From the NCBI RefSeq assembly GCF_940677205.1, contig NZ_OW712331.1:682001-746000 (forward strand): DNA of 64,000 bases. Direction: 5' to 3'. The notes beneath the pieces were generated by a model. That model ran no database searches, was not told the origin of the DNA, and worked only from the letters and a program-made list of their open reading frames with translations. Origin of the DNA: [Clostridium] colinum. Its GTDB lineage: Bacteria > Bacillota > Clostridia > Lachnospirales > CAG-274. Position numbers and translations under genes: made by a program. The stretch's first letter is position 1. Each line of letters begins with the position of its first letter. Of the stretch, positions 37,896-47,375 are shown one piece after another.

Positions 37896-37920
37896 ATACA
37901 TATAATATAGCGTATAGATA

Positions 37921-38019
37921 TTAAAATAAATTATTTAGCTTTTCTGACACCTCTTTTTGCTTGTTAGGATATAAATAAGAATAGGTATTTAGTGTTGTTT
38001 CTATATTCTTGTGTACTGA
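37921..38019 (-). pseudogene. C-terminal remnant of a tyrosine recombinase (integrase)
   Basis: Reading the minus strand from 38019 gives 32 residues up to a TAA: SVHKNIETTLNTYSYLYPNK followed by QKEVSEKLNNLF. This is the catalytic-Tyr region of phage/ICE integrases (the usual pattern is LGHsSixtTLnTYsHLYPnkq.eva.kl). The nucleophile Tyr is in LNTYSYLY. Two codons upstream is an in-frame stop, and no integrase-like sequence continues beyond 38025. So the rest of the gene is deleted and a mobile element probably once sat here. Confidence 0.8.
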
Positions 38020-38149
38020 ATATTAGGACATAAAAAGGGGAGAAGATATTAAATAAAATTATTGTAATATAAAGTATTATCTTTTTTTATAAATACAAAT
38101 TAATTATTATATATTTTATATAAAATAGAAAATTAATGAATAAAAAGTG

Positions 38150-38178
38150 TTGACAATATTTGTATAATATGTTAATAT
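38150..38178 (+). promoter_or_regulatory. rrn promoter P1
   Basis: TTGACA (38150-38155), 17-base spacer, TAATAT (38173-38178), followed by AAGTCG at the expected start of transcription. Confidence 0.82.
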
Positions 38179-38241
38179 AATCAAGTCGTATAAGTTAATT
38201 TGTTAAGAAAAAGTAAAAATGTAAAAAAATGAAAAAAGTTC

Positions 38242-38270
38242 TTGACAATGTGAAAGATAAGTGATAAACT
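38242..38270 (+). promoter_or_regulatory. rrn promoter P2
   Basis: TTGACA (38242-38247), 17-base spacer, TAAACT (38265-38270), again followed by AAGTCG at the same distance. A small GTCG...CGAC hairpin follows the start point. Confidence 0.8.
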
Positions 38271-38334
38271 TATAAAGTCGCAAAACGACAAAAAAACAAA
38301 AAAGATAAAAAAGTCAAGAAAAAATAAAAAAAGC

Positions 38335-38362
38335 TTGACAAAAATGAAAAAAATGTTATAAT
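38335..38362 (+). promoter_or_regulatory. rrn promoter P3
   Basis: TTGACA (38335-38340), 16-base spacer, perfect TATAAT (38357-38362), followed by AAGTAA. The strongest of three tandem promoters. Confidence 0.88.
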
Positions 38363-38422
38363 AGAACAAGTAACTAATAAAATTTATAAAAAATGAGATT
38401 AGTTAAAGATATTATAAAATAT

Positions 38423-38437
38423 TGAACATTGAAAACT
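38423..38437 (+). promoter_or_regulatory. boxA-like antitermination site and 16S processing stem, left side
   Basis: TGAACATTGAAAACT resembles the Firmicute rrn boxA (TGNTCTTTGAAAACT). Bases 38432-38447 pair perfectly with 40095-40110 behind the 16S gene, and 38452-38458 with 40088-40094. This gives a 23-bp RNase III-type processing stem that encloses only the 16S rRNA. Confidence 0.7.
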
Positions 38438-38549
38438 AAATAATCAAAAAGTGAATTAGACAACCCGAAAAATTCAAGTGAGAAAAAACACTAAAAAAGA
38501 GGAAAAAGTCAGAGTAATCTGAGCGAATTAAACTTAAAGTTTAAGGAAT

Positions 38550-40075
<1,526 letters not shown>

Positions 40076-40134
40076 AAAAAGGGAAGCTAATTCATTGATT
40101 ATTTAGTTTTGAGTGTTTAATTATATTATTATAT

Positions 40135-40216
40135 GGGTGGTTTCCCGAGTGGCCAAAGGGGGCAGACTGTAAATCTGTTAGTTAATCTTTCGGAGGTTCG
40201 AATCCTCCACCACCCA
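40135..40216 (+). tRNA. tRNA-Tyr (GTA)
   Basis: 82 nt with a long variable arm. Acceptor GGGTGGT pairs with ACCACCC; anticodon loop CTGTAAA; T arm GGAGGTTCGAATCCTCC. CCA is not encoded. It starts 63 bases behind the 16S gene. Confidence 0.95.
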
Positions 40217-40240
40217 ATGTCTATAATAGGCACTGTATGT

Positions 40241-40326
40241 GCCCGAGTGGCGGAACTGGCAGACGCACAGGACTTAAAATCCTGCGGGAGTTAAATCCCG
40301 TACCGGTTCGATTCCGGTCTCGGGCA
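40241..40326 (+). tRNA. tRNA-Leu (TAA)
   Basis: 86 nt, class II with a long variable arm (GCGGGAGTTAAATCCCGT). Acceptor GCCCGAG with CTCGGGC; anticodon loop CTTAAAA; T loop TTCGATT. CCA is not encoded. Confidence 0.95.
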
Positions 40327-40334
40327 TATTTTAT

Positions 40335-40408
<74 letters not shown>

Positions 40409-40424
40409 TATTTGTATATATTTG

Positions 40425-40495
40425 AAAAAGTTGTATGTTTTATTTAGTGATAATTATTTTTTAGATATTATTAAATAAAATATACAACTTTTTTT
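40425..40495 (+). terminator. Terminator of the 16S-tRNA operon
   Basis: A 22-bp stem (40425-40446 with about 40472-40493, one G-U pair) with a ~25-base loop, then a T-run. It is of the GTTGTATA type also seen at 19453 and 40768. It ends the operon without a 23S or 5S gene. Confidence 0.9.
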
Positions 40496-40528
40496 ATTGT
40501 GCAATTTTATTAATAAGTAATAATAGTA

Positions 40529-40681
40529 ATGAATATAGGTATTAGAAGAAAAGTTGATGACTTGGGTAGAATAGTTATACCTAAAGAAATTAGAAAAACT
40601 AAAAAATTACTACTAAAAAGTCATAAATTGTATATATATTTTTATAATAAATATATAAATAAAATACTTAGATACTTATAA
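40529..40681 (+). pseudogene. Truncated AbrB/SpoVT-type regulator
   Basis: A 50-codon frame whose first ~24 residues are a nearly perfect AbrB/SpoVT swapped-hairpin DNA-binding domain (GIRRKVDDLGRIVIPKEIRK). The homology then stops and the rest is Lys/Leu/Tyr-rich sequence typical of translated AT-rich noncoding DNA. No ribosome site is visible before the ATG. Probably a decayed copy of a spoVT/abrB-like gene; a short functional DNA-binding peptide is less likely. Confidence 0.7.
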
Positions 40682-40767
40682 ATTAAATTATAGTTTAGTT
40701 ATATTTATAAATTTAAAAAATTTATTACCAATTTTGATAAACAACCTATATAAATAAATAAGATTAA

Positions 40768-40822
40768 AAGATTGTATAGTATTTATAGTGATAAAAATTA
40801 AATAGTATACAATCTTTTTTTA
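40768..40822 (+). terminator. Terminator-like hairpin (GTTGTATA type)
   Basis: AAGATTGTATA (40768-40778) pairs with TATACAATCTT (40806-40816), then TTTTT. The inner sequence TATAGTGATA is shared with the hairpins at 19453 and 40425. It follows the abrB-like remnant. Confidence 0.75.
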
Positions 40823-41000
40823 TTATAAAATTTTATAAATTAAACTTAATTTTATTTTATATTCATAAGTCAAAATTAAGTTAAATTTTTTTTAAAATGT
40901 AAATTTATAAACTATATTATATATTTTACCAATAATTTTGTATTTAAAATATATTGAATAGATATATCTAATAAAATACAATAAATATGAGGTGATTTAT

Positions 41001-41498
41001 ATGAAAAAGAGTTGTTATATATTTTTTTTAATATCATATATTTTAAATAGTAGTATAGTAGTAAATGGACAAGAGCTTTATAAAATTTATTATTTAGAAA
41101 ATACGTTTGAAGAAAAATTAACATTTGAAGAATATATCATATTAGGAGGATTTATGGACGAATATAAAATAAAACTAATATTAGAAACATATTTTTATAA
41201 TAGTCAAGATAATATGAATTATATACCAAAAGGAGCAAAAGTTTTAAATGTAAAAATAATAAATAAAGATTTATTTATAAATTTTAATAATAATTTTCAA
41301 AATTATGGTGGTAATCATTATGAAATAAATCTTATAAGACAAATATTACATACGTGTTTTCAGTTTGAAGATATCCAAACAGTTACATTTTTAATAGAAG
41401 GAAAGTTTAAAGTTTTACCAGAAGGAAATTTAGTTTTTAAATATACAAGAGAGGATTTAGAAATAATGGATTATAATCAAAATTTATCTTTAAAATAA
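41001..41498 (+). CDS. GerMN-domain protein (spore germination/sporulation)
   Basis: 165 aa. The signal peptide or anchor spans about residues 1-24 (IFFLISYILNSSIVVNG). The GerMN domain follows: IPKGAKVLNVKIINKDLFINF, NYGGNHYEINLIRQILHTCFQF and VTFLIEGK. GerMN domains occur in GerM, a Bacillus protein needed to link the two cells' SpoIIIAA-Q system during engulfment, and in other envelope proteins. Only one GerMN copy is present, whereas GerM has two. Start ATG at 41001 behind GAGGTGATTTAT. Confidence 0.82.
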   Translation: MKKSCYIFFLISYILNSSIVVNGQELYKIYYLENTFEEKLTFEEYIILGGFMDEYKIKLILETYFYNSQDNMNYIPKGAKVLNVKIINKDLFINFNNNFQNYGGNHYEINLIRQILHTCFQFEDIQTVTFLIEGKFKVLPEGNLVFKYTREDLEIMDYNQNLSLK

Positions 41499-42012
41499 AA
41501 CAAATAATATTTAAGATATAATTATTTACAAATAAATATTTTTATTGACATTTATATAAAATAAATGATATTATAAAATTAATTTACATATTTTGGAAAT
41601 AAAGTTTATTTTGTCATTAAAATTTTTGATAATAAAAATTATATTTTAAATATTTTCAGTGTATAAAATGTTAAATATAGTTATTATATTTAAGACTAGA
41701 TATATTAAATATTTTTTATCAATATATTATAAACAACATATAAATTTATAATATTAATAATTTCTTATAAATATTTTTACTTTAATAAAAATTATATAAG
41801 AATATTAATATAATTTATTTAATATGCTGGTAACGTATAGTTATATAAATTTTAATATACCTATCTAATATATTTAAAATTTTAGTATTAAAATTAATAA
41901 AATATATTATTATATCAAAAATTTTATTTTATGCTAAAATAACTAATTATTTAAAATTTATATGTAAATTAAATTTATAAATAATAAAAATATAAAGAGG
42001 TAGGAGAAATTT
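41499..42012. other. AT-rich intergenic region of about 510 bases
   Basis: No credible coding frame on either strand. A promoter-like pair TTGACA (41545-41550), 18 bases, TATTAT (41569-41574) lies far upstream of the phospholipase gene and could make a long leader or small RNA. No recognisable riboswitch. Confidence 0.4.
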
Positions 42013-43476
42013 ATGAGAAGAATATTTTTAACATTATTTATAGGAATTATGATTTTTTCTATGCCACAAATGGCTATGGCACATTATGACACTGCATATT
42101 GGCATGAAACTTATATTACAAAAAATAATTCTGATTGGATGAAATATGTTGATGGGAATATGAAAATTAGTGAACTGTCTATTCCAGGAACACATGACAG
42201 TATGGCTTATCGTAGTGATTTATCTGCTATTGATAATACAAGAACACAAACAATGAATTTAAGACAACAACTAGAAAGTGGTATACGATATATAGATATA
42301 CGCGTAAAAGATAATGGAAATAACAATTTTGTATTACATCATGGACCAGTATATTTGGGATTTAGTTTTGATTATGTATTAGATGAATTACATAAATTTT
42401 TAAATGAATATCCATCTGAGAGTGTATTTATGCGTATTAAACAAGAACAAAGTAGTTCAAGTGATGAAAAAATGCTTCAAATATTTAGTAAGTATTATAG
42501 TAAATATAATAATTTATTTTGGAAAAAAGAAGATAGAGATACAGAAAATCCTACTTTAGATGAGGTAAGAGGAAAAGTAGTTATTTTAAGTGATGTATTA
42601 TCATTAAATTATTACGGAATTAATTATAGAGATATTTCTGTACAAGATGTATATCACTTAAATACAAATTGGGAATTATATTCAAAATCGGAAAAAATTA
42701 AAAAATTTGCTTTAGATATTAATAATAATTCAAATTCAACATTAAGTATTAATTATTTAAGTGCATCTGGAGGAGTATTTCCTTATTTTGTTGCTAGTGG
42801 ACATGCTAGACCACAGACAAATTCACCACATTTATCAACAGGTTTAACAACACCAGCATTTAATGGTCATTATCCAGATTTTCCACGTTTTAATCGAGTT
42901 GGAGCGCTTGCTACCATTTCATTTGAAGGAACTAACACTTTATTTGCAGATTTAATTAAAAAGGAAAATTTAACTTATACTGGTATTGTAGCAGCAGATT
43001 TTCCAGGAGAGAGATTGATTCAAGCTATTATAAATTTAAATATTAAAAAAATAGAAAATGGAAACTATTTTATTAGTTTAAAAAATTCAGAAAATGCTGT
43101 TTTAGACCGTAATTTATTAACAGAAGACTATTTTACATTTTGGACTTATAATGGTGGAGAAAATCAAAAATGGGAAATTAAGTATGACGAAAATGAACAA
43201 GCTTATCAAATAAAATCTTATGAAAATGATTCTAAAGTTTTAGCTTGGAATGATTTTAATGGGTTAAATCAAGTATTTATTACACATAATCAATTTAAAC
43301 CAGAGCATTATTGGTATATATATCCATATAAAGATGGATATGTAATAAGAAATTATAAAAATCAGGATTTATATTTAAGTAAAGATAGTAGTAGTAAAAA
43401 TGGACAAAGATTAATATTAAAAAAATTAGAAAAATATGAAGATGTTGTTTTTAATTTAGAATTATTAAATAAATAG
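42013..43476 (+). CDS. Secreted phosphatidylinositol-specific phospholipase C with C-terminal lectin-like domain
   Basis: 487 aa. Signal peptide cleaved near MAMA-HYD (residue ~23). Residues ~45-330 form the PI-PLC X TIM barrel: SIPGTHDSMAYRS holds the first catalytic His, RYIDIRVKDN the metal/inositol region, and FVLHHGPVYLGFSFDYVL the second His. Residues ~340-485 look like a ricin-type beta-trefoil (ENQKWEIKYDENEQAYQIKS repeats). The enzyme would cleave PI or GPI anchors outside the cell, suggesting contact with eukaryotic membranes. Ribosome site TAGGAG. Arg codons CGT/CGC/CGA are more frequent than in neighbours, a hint of transfer. Confidence 0.9.
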   Translation: MRRIFLTLFIGIMIFSMPQMAMAHYDTAYWHETYITKNNSDWMKYVDGNMKISELSIPGTHDSMAYRSDLSAIDNTRTQTMNLRQQLESGIRYIDIRVKDNGNNNFVLHHGPVYLGFSFDYVLDELHKFLNEYPSESVFMRIKQEQSSSSDEKMLQIFSKYYSKYNNLFWKKEDRDTENPTLDEVRGKVVILSDVLSLNYYGINYRDISVQDVYHLNTNWELYSKSEKIKKFALDINNNSNSTLSINYLSASGGVFPYFVASGHARPQTNSPHLSTGLTTPAFNGHYPDFPRFNRVGALATISFEGTNTLFADLIKKENLTYTGIVAADFPGERLIQAIINLNIKKIENGNYFISLKNSENAVLDRNLLTEDYFTFWTYNGGENQKWEIKYDENEQAYQIKSYENDSKVLAWNDFNGLNQVFITHNQFKPEHYWYIYPYKDGYVIRNYKNQDLYLSKDSSSKNGQRLILKKLEKYEDVVFNLELLNK

Positions 43477-43488
43477 TAAAGCATATAT

Positions 43489-43524
43489 AAAATATTTAAG
43501 CTTATATTAAGCTTAAATATTTTA
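43489..43524 (+). terminator. Terminator behind the phospholipase gene
   Basis: AAATATTTAAGCTTA pairs with TAAGCTTAAATATTT, a perfect 15-bp stem with a very short loop, then TTATTGTCTTTT. Confidence 0.75.
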
Positions 43525-43676
43525 TTGTCTTTTATCATAAGTTTTACAGTAATAAAGCTTTAAAATAAATAATAAAAAACATAAATTACCAGATTATTTT
43601 TTGATATTTTGTTTAACATATATATTGTAGCATATGAATTGCTAAAAAATAAAAATATTTTCAGGAGGAAAAATTT

Positions 43677-43898
43677 ATGTCAACAAACAAATCTTCAAAT
43701 AAAATTAATGTTCCAGAGGCAAGAGCCGCTTTAGAGCAATTTAAATATGAAGTTGCAAATGAAATAGGTGTACCTTTAAAACAAGGATATAATGGAGATT
43801 TAACATCTGCTCAAAATGGATATGTTGGTGGATATATGGTTAAAAAAATGATAGAAGCACAAGAAAGACAAATGGCAGGTAAAAACTATACTAAATAA
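43677..43898 (+). CDS. Small acid-soluble spore protein, alpha/beta type
   Basis: 73 aa. Shows both SASP signatures: NEIGVPL (the GPR protease cleavage site, cut during germination) and NGDLTSAQNGYVGGYMVKKMIEAQE. It coats and protects forespore DNA. Expected to be transcribed by sigma-G, encoded at 7777, but I could not find a clear sigma-G promoter upstream. Strong AGGAGG ribosome site. Confidence 0.95.
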   Translation: MSTNKSSNKINVPEARAALEQFKYEVANEIGVPLKQGYNGDLTSAQNGYVGGYMVKKMIEAQERQMAGKNYTK

Positions 43899-44048
43899 TA
43901 GTTTTTATAGCTAAATATAATTAAGATAAAATTTTATAATAAATTTTAGTATAAGCTTATTATAAAATATATATTATGGTTATTATATAATAAATTTATT
44001 AAAAATTAATATATTTTTACTAGATTTATATTAATAACTTCTTGCTGA

Positions 44049-44088
44049 AGATAAAGTCATATTAAAAATTTATGGCTTTGTCTTTTTA
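44049..44088 (+). terminator. Terminator behind the SASP gene
   Basis: AGATAAAGTCATA (44049-44061) pairs with TATGGCTTTGTCT (44071-44083, two G-U pairs) followed by TTTTTA. About 150 bases after the SASP stop. Confidence 0.7.
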
Positions 44089-44101
44089 TAGTATAATCAA
44101 T

Positions 44102-44254
44102 TTTTTGAATACGAAAGTATTCAAAAACAGGTATTATTAAAATTTATCAAAATTAAAATTTAAAACAAAAACCCGTTTATAAATTTTAATTTCATAAATT
44201 AAGTCATACCTTAATTGTAATAATAAAAATTTTTAATAAAGTTTATTAAAAATT
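44102..44254. repeat. Block of four consecutive inverted repeats
   Basis: (1) TTTTTGAATAC/GTATTCAAAAA with a GAAA tetraloop, 44102-44127. (2) AAATTAAAATTTA/TAAATTTTAATTT with an inner AAAC/GTTT, 44150-44192. (3) AATTAAG/CTTAATT, 44197-44216. (4) AATTTTTAATAAA/TTTATTAAAAATT, 44228-44254. All stems are perfect. No coding frame is present. This could be a structured RNA or a decayed mobile element. Confidence 0.55.
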
Positions 44255-44288
44255 ACATACAAATAATATAAATATTTTATTATATAGT

Positions 44289-44313
44289 AAAAACCACCTA
44301 ACAAATAGGTGGT
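44289..44313 (-). terminator. Terminator of the minus-strand small gene
   Basis: Minus strand: CCACCTA (44306-44312) and TAGGTGG (44294-44300) form a 7-bp stem, then a run of five T residues. Confidence 0.75.
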
Positions 44314-44328
44314 ATTATTCGGTATTGA

Positions 44329-44502
44329 TTAATCTCTTCTACCTAATATATAGCCAAGAAATAACCCTTTTATGAACATTAAGCCAACAAAAATAGCACT
44401 TAACATCATTAATTTTGATTTTTGATTGTTAGTTATAAAAGTACCTTTAGGTGAAGTTAATTCTAATTGTTTTTTAAAAGCTCTATAATGTTTTTTAGCC
44501 AT
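44329..44502 (-). CDS. Small single-span membrane protein, unknown
   Basis: 57 aa. A basic N-terminal half (MAKKHYRAFKKQLELTSPKG) precedes one membrane helix (about residues 31-52, LMMLSAIFVGLMFIKGLFLG) and ends YILGRRD. A strong AGGAGGT ribosome site eight bases before the ATG and a terminator directly behind show it is a real gene. I do not recognise it. It lies between the SASP gene and asnS, on the opposite strand. Confidence 0.75.
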   Translation of the reverse strand: MAKKHYRAFKKQLELTSPKGTFITNNQKSKLMMLSAIFVGLMFIKGLFLGYILGRRD

Positions 44503-44688
44503 ACTAAATTACCTCCTAAAATAAATAAAATTTATTTATTTATATGATTATAACACAAAAATAATATTTTAAAAAGGTAAATTTTATAAAAAATAAAAAA
44601 AATAATGCAAAATATTAAAAAATAGGTTATAATGTATCATAGTAATTTTATTTTTAAAAATTATATAAATAGAAATGGAGATGATTTT

Positions 44689-46077
44689 TTGTACACTGAA
44701 ATCAAACAACTTTTTAAAGAAACTTCAAAATATACTCAAAGTGAAATAACTATTTGTGGTTGGGTAAAAACTATTAGAAGTTCAAAAACTTTTGGATTTA
44801 TAGAAATAAATGATGGTAGTTTTTTTAAAGGCGTTCAAGTAGTTTTTGATGACAAATTAGAAAATTTTGATAAAATAGAAAAATTGGGTGTTGGCAGTAG
44901 CCTTATTGTTAAAGGTAATCTTATAGAAACACCAGAAAATAAACAACCTTTTGAAATAAAAGCTATTAATATTGAAATAGAAGGCGAAGCTCCTTCAGAT
45001 TATCCTTTACAAAAGAAAAGACACACTTTTGAATATTTAAGAACTATAGCTCATTTAAGACCTAGGACAAATACTTTTTCAGCTGTATTTAGAGTACGTT
45101 CTTTAATAGCTTACTCTATACACAAGTTTTTTAACGAAAGAAACTTTGTTTATGTGCATACACCACTTATAACTGGAAGTGACTGTGAAGGTGCAGGTGA
45201 AATGTTTAAAGTTACTACTTTTGATATGGAAAACATACCAAAAACAGAAGAAGGCAATATAGATTATAGTAAAGACTTTTTTGGTAAAGAGGCTAATCTT
45301 ACAGTTAGTGGACAATTATCGGCAGAAGCTTATGCTATGGCTTTTAAAAATGTATATACATTTGGTCCTACATTTAGAGCAGAAAATTCTAATACACCAA
45401 GACATGCAGCAGAATTTTGGATGATAGAACCAGAAATTGCTTTTGCTAATTTAAATGACGATATGGAGCTTGCAGAAGATTTGCTTAAATATATTATTAA
45501 TTATGTTTTAGAAAATGCACCAGAAGAAATTAAATTCTTTAATGATTTTGTGGATAAAACTCTTATTGAAAGATTAGAAAATATTGTTAAAAATGATTTT
45601 GGTAAAATTACTTATACAGAGGCTATTGAAATTCTTAAAAAAGCAGATGTAGATTTTGAATATCCTGTTGAATGGGGTATTGATTTACAAACTGAACATG
45701 AAAGATATTTAACAGATAAAGTGTTTAAAAAACCTGTTTTTGTTACAGACTATCCAAAAGATATAAAAGCTTTTTATATGAGATTAAATGATGATAACAA
45801 AACAGTTTCTGCTATGGACTTATTAGTACCTGGTGTTGGTGAACTTATAGGCGGTAGCCAAAGAGAAGAACGTATAGATGTACTTACAAAAAGAATTGAA
45901 GAAATGGGGCTTAAAGAAGAAGACTACTGGTGGTATTTAGAGCTTAGAAAATTTGGTGGAACAAAACATGCTGGATTTGGTCTTGGATTTGAAAGATGTG
46001 TTATGTATATTACAGGTATGTCTAATATAAGAGATGTTATACCATTCCCTCGTACTGCTAAAAATGCAGAATTTTAG
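44689..46077 (+). CDS. asnS: Asparaginyl-tRNA synthetase
   Basis: 462 aa class IIb synthetase. An N-terminal OB-fold anticodon domain ([20 protein letters not shown]) is followed by the catalytic core: motif 2 [25 protein letters not shown] and motif 3 [13 protein letters not shown], with the Asn-specific [11 protein letters not shown]. The start is TTG at 44689, eight bases behind GGAG. A longer ATG frame begins at 44632 but overlaps the likely TATAAT box (44628-44633). No T-box leader is visible. Confidence 0.96.
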   Translation: MYTEIKQLFKETSKYTQSEITICGWVKTIRSSKTFGFIEINDGSFFKGVQVVFDDKLENFDKIEKLGVGSSLIVKGNLIETPENKQPFEIKAINIEIEGEAPSDYPLQKKRHTFEYLRTIAHLRPRTNTFSAVFRVRSLIAYSIHKFFNERNFVYVHTPLITGSDCEGAGEMFKVTTFDMENIPKTEEGNIDYSKDFFGKEANLTVSGQLSAEAYAMAFKNVYTFGPTFRAENSNTPRHAAEFWMIEPEIAFANLNDDMELAEDLLKYIINYVLENAPEEIKFFNDFVDKTLIERLENIVKNDFGKITYTEAIEILKKADVDFEYPVEWGIDLQTEHERYLTDKVFKKPVFVTDYPKDIKAFYMRLNDDNKTVSAMDLLVPGVGELIGGSQREERIDVLTKRIEEMGLKEEDYWWYLELRKFGGTKHAGFGLGFERCVMYITGMSNIRDVIPFPRTAKNAEF

Positions 46078-46124
46078 ATTTATACTAATTACCCTTAATT
46101 TTATTAAGGGTAATTAGTATAAAT
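46078..46124 (+). terminator. Long perfect hairpin behind asnS
   Basis: A 22-bp perfect stem (46078-46099 with 46103-46124). The downstream sequence is A-rich rather than T-rich, so it is either an atypical terminator or an mRNA-stabilising hairpin. Confidence 0.6.
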
Positions 46125-46155
46125 AAAAAGTTATTATTAGTAAAGGAGAATACTT

Positions 46156-46692
46156 ATGGAAGATTTTAAAGCTTATGATATTATAGATAGTAAAACAGCA
46201 TTTAATGGAAAGATAATAGATGTTAAAGTAGATACAATATGTTTACCAAATGGTAATAGTGCAAAAAGAGAAGTAGTTTTAAGAGGAGATGCAGCGGCTA
46301 TTGTTCCAATAGATGAAAATGGTAATGTTATATTAGTAGAACAATATAGACATCCAGCTCTTAGCATGATTTTAGAAATACCAGCAGGTATGTTAGAAGA
46401 AGGAGAAGACCCCAAAAAATGTGCTATTAGAGAGCTAGAAGAAGAAACTTCTCTTATAGCTAAAGATGTTACACATATTACCACTATGTATCCAGCAGTA
46501 GGCTTTTGTACAGAAAAAATACACATATTTTTAGCTAGACAACTAGAGCAAGGTAAATTTAATTTTGATGAAGATGAGTTTATAAATGTAAAAAAAATGC
46601 CTATAGAAAAAGCAATTGATATGATATATACAGGTGAAATAATAGATTCTAAAACAATAGTAGGGCTTTTAGCTTGTAAAAAGTTTTTATAA
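46156..46692 (+). CDS. nudF: ADP-ribose pyrophosphatase (Nudix hydrolase)
   Basis: 178 aa. Complete Nudix box in GMLEEGEDPKKCAIRELEEE (GX5EX7REUXEEXGU, final residues TSL). Upstream VEQYRHPALSMILEIPAG and downstream YPAVGFCTEKIHIFLA are typical of the ADP-ribose group. It hydrolyses ADP-ribose to AMP and ribose-5-phosphate. AAGGAG ribosome site. The next gene follows after 13 bases. Confidence 0.93.
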   Translation: MEDFKAYDIIDSKTAFNGKIIDVKVDTICLPNGNSAKREVVLRGDAAAIVPIDENGNVILVEQYRHPALSMILEIPAGMLEEGEDPKKCAIRELEEETSLIAKDVTHITTMYPAVGFCTEKIHIFLARQLEQGKFNFDEDEFINVKKMPIEKAIDMIYTGEIIDSKTIVGLLACKKFL

Positions 46693-46705
46693 AGGAGATT
46701 AGATT

Positions 46706-47299
46706 ATGAGTTTATTTTTAGGACCAATACATTATTGGTTGTATAATAAAATTAGTTTACAAAATAAAATTATAAATAATATTTTAGAAGAATTAAAAAT
46801 TAGTGATTTAAATATTATTTTAGATGAAAAATTTGGTTGTTTAGAAGATAAACCATTAGAAAATATGATAGATACACAAAATATACACGGTTGGTTACAA
46901 GAAAAAGTTGACCTTGTAGAGAATAAATTAGCTTATGTAGTTAAATACTCATTAGAGCAAGATAAAAATAACTTAGAAAAAATAAAAAATATATTTTACT
47001 CTTTTGGTAGTAATATTGATATAAATGGTGATAAAAATGATGCAAGTGTTGTGTTTAAGGCTATTGAAGATAATTTATTAGATGGAATGCCTTGCGATAG
47101 AGCTAAAGTTATTATAAATAAAAGTAATAGTAGTGTTAAATGGGAAAAGAACATTTGCGTGCATAAAAAATATTGGGATATAATAGGTATTGATATTGAT
47201 ATATATTATAGCCTTGTTGATGAGTTTATGTGTGGTATTTTATCTAATACAAAGTTTACTTTAGAACATGATGAAAATAATATTTTTATAATAGAATAG
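46706..47299 (+). CDS. Conserved-looking cytoplasmic protein, unknown function
   Basis: 197 aa, probably co-transcribed with nudF. The N-terminus SLFLGPIHYWLYNKI is distinctive and I believe it recurs in clostridial proteins of unknown function. The middle contains NIHGWLQEKVDLVE and the C-terminal half DGMPCDRAKVIINKS and KKYWDIIGIDID. There is no signal peptide, membrane span or known catalytic motif; scattered His and Cys residues could bind a cofactor, which is speculative. Confidence 0.7.
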   Translation: MSLFLGPIHYWLYNKISLQNKIINNILEELKISDLNIILDEKFGCLEDKPLENMIDTQNIHGWLQEKVDLVENKLAYVVKYSLEQDKNNLEKIKNIFYSFGSNIDINGDKNDASVVFKAIEDNLLDGMPCDRAKVIINKSNSSVKWEKNICVHKKYWDIIGIDIDIYYSLVDEFMCGILSNTKFTLEHDENNIFIIE

Positions 47300-47375
47300 A
47301 AAAATATAATATACGTTATATTAAACAAAAATATTAAAAATTTAACGCAATTATATTTTTCTAGTATATAAAAAT

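Noticed and set aside
40409-41000. 5S or 23S rRNA hidden behind the tRNA genes
   Set aside because: The sequence is far too AT-rich and contains none of the conserved 5S or 23S segments; the strong terminator at 40425 ends the operon.
43899-44290. CRISPR array in the hairpin-rich region
   Set aside because: The repeats are all different from one another, spacing is irregular and no cas genes are in the window.
44503-44688. T-box leader for asnS
   Set aside because: Too short, and no T-box consensus or terminator/antiterminator pair is seen.
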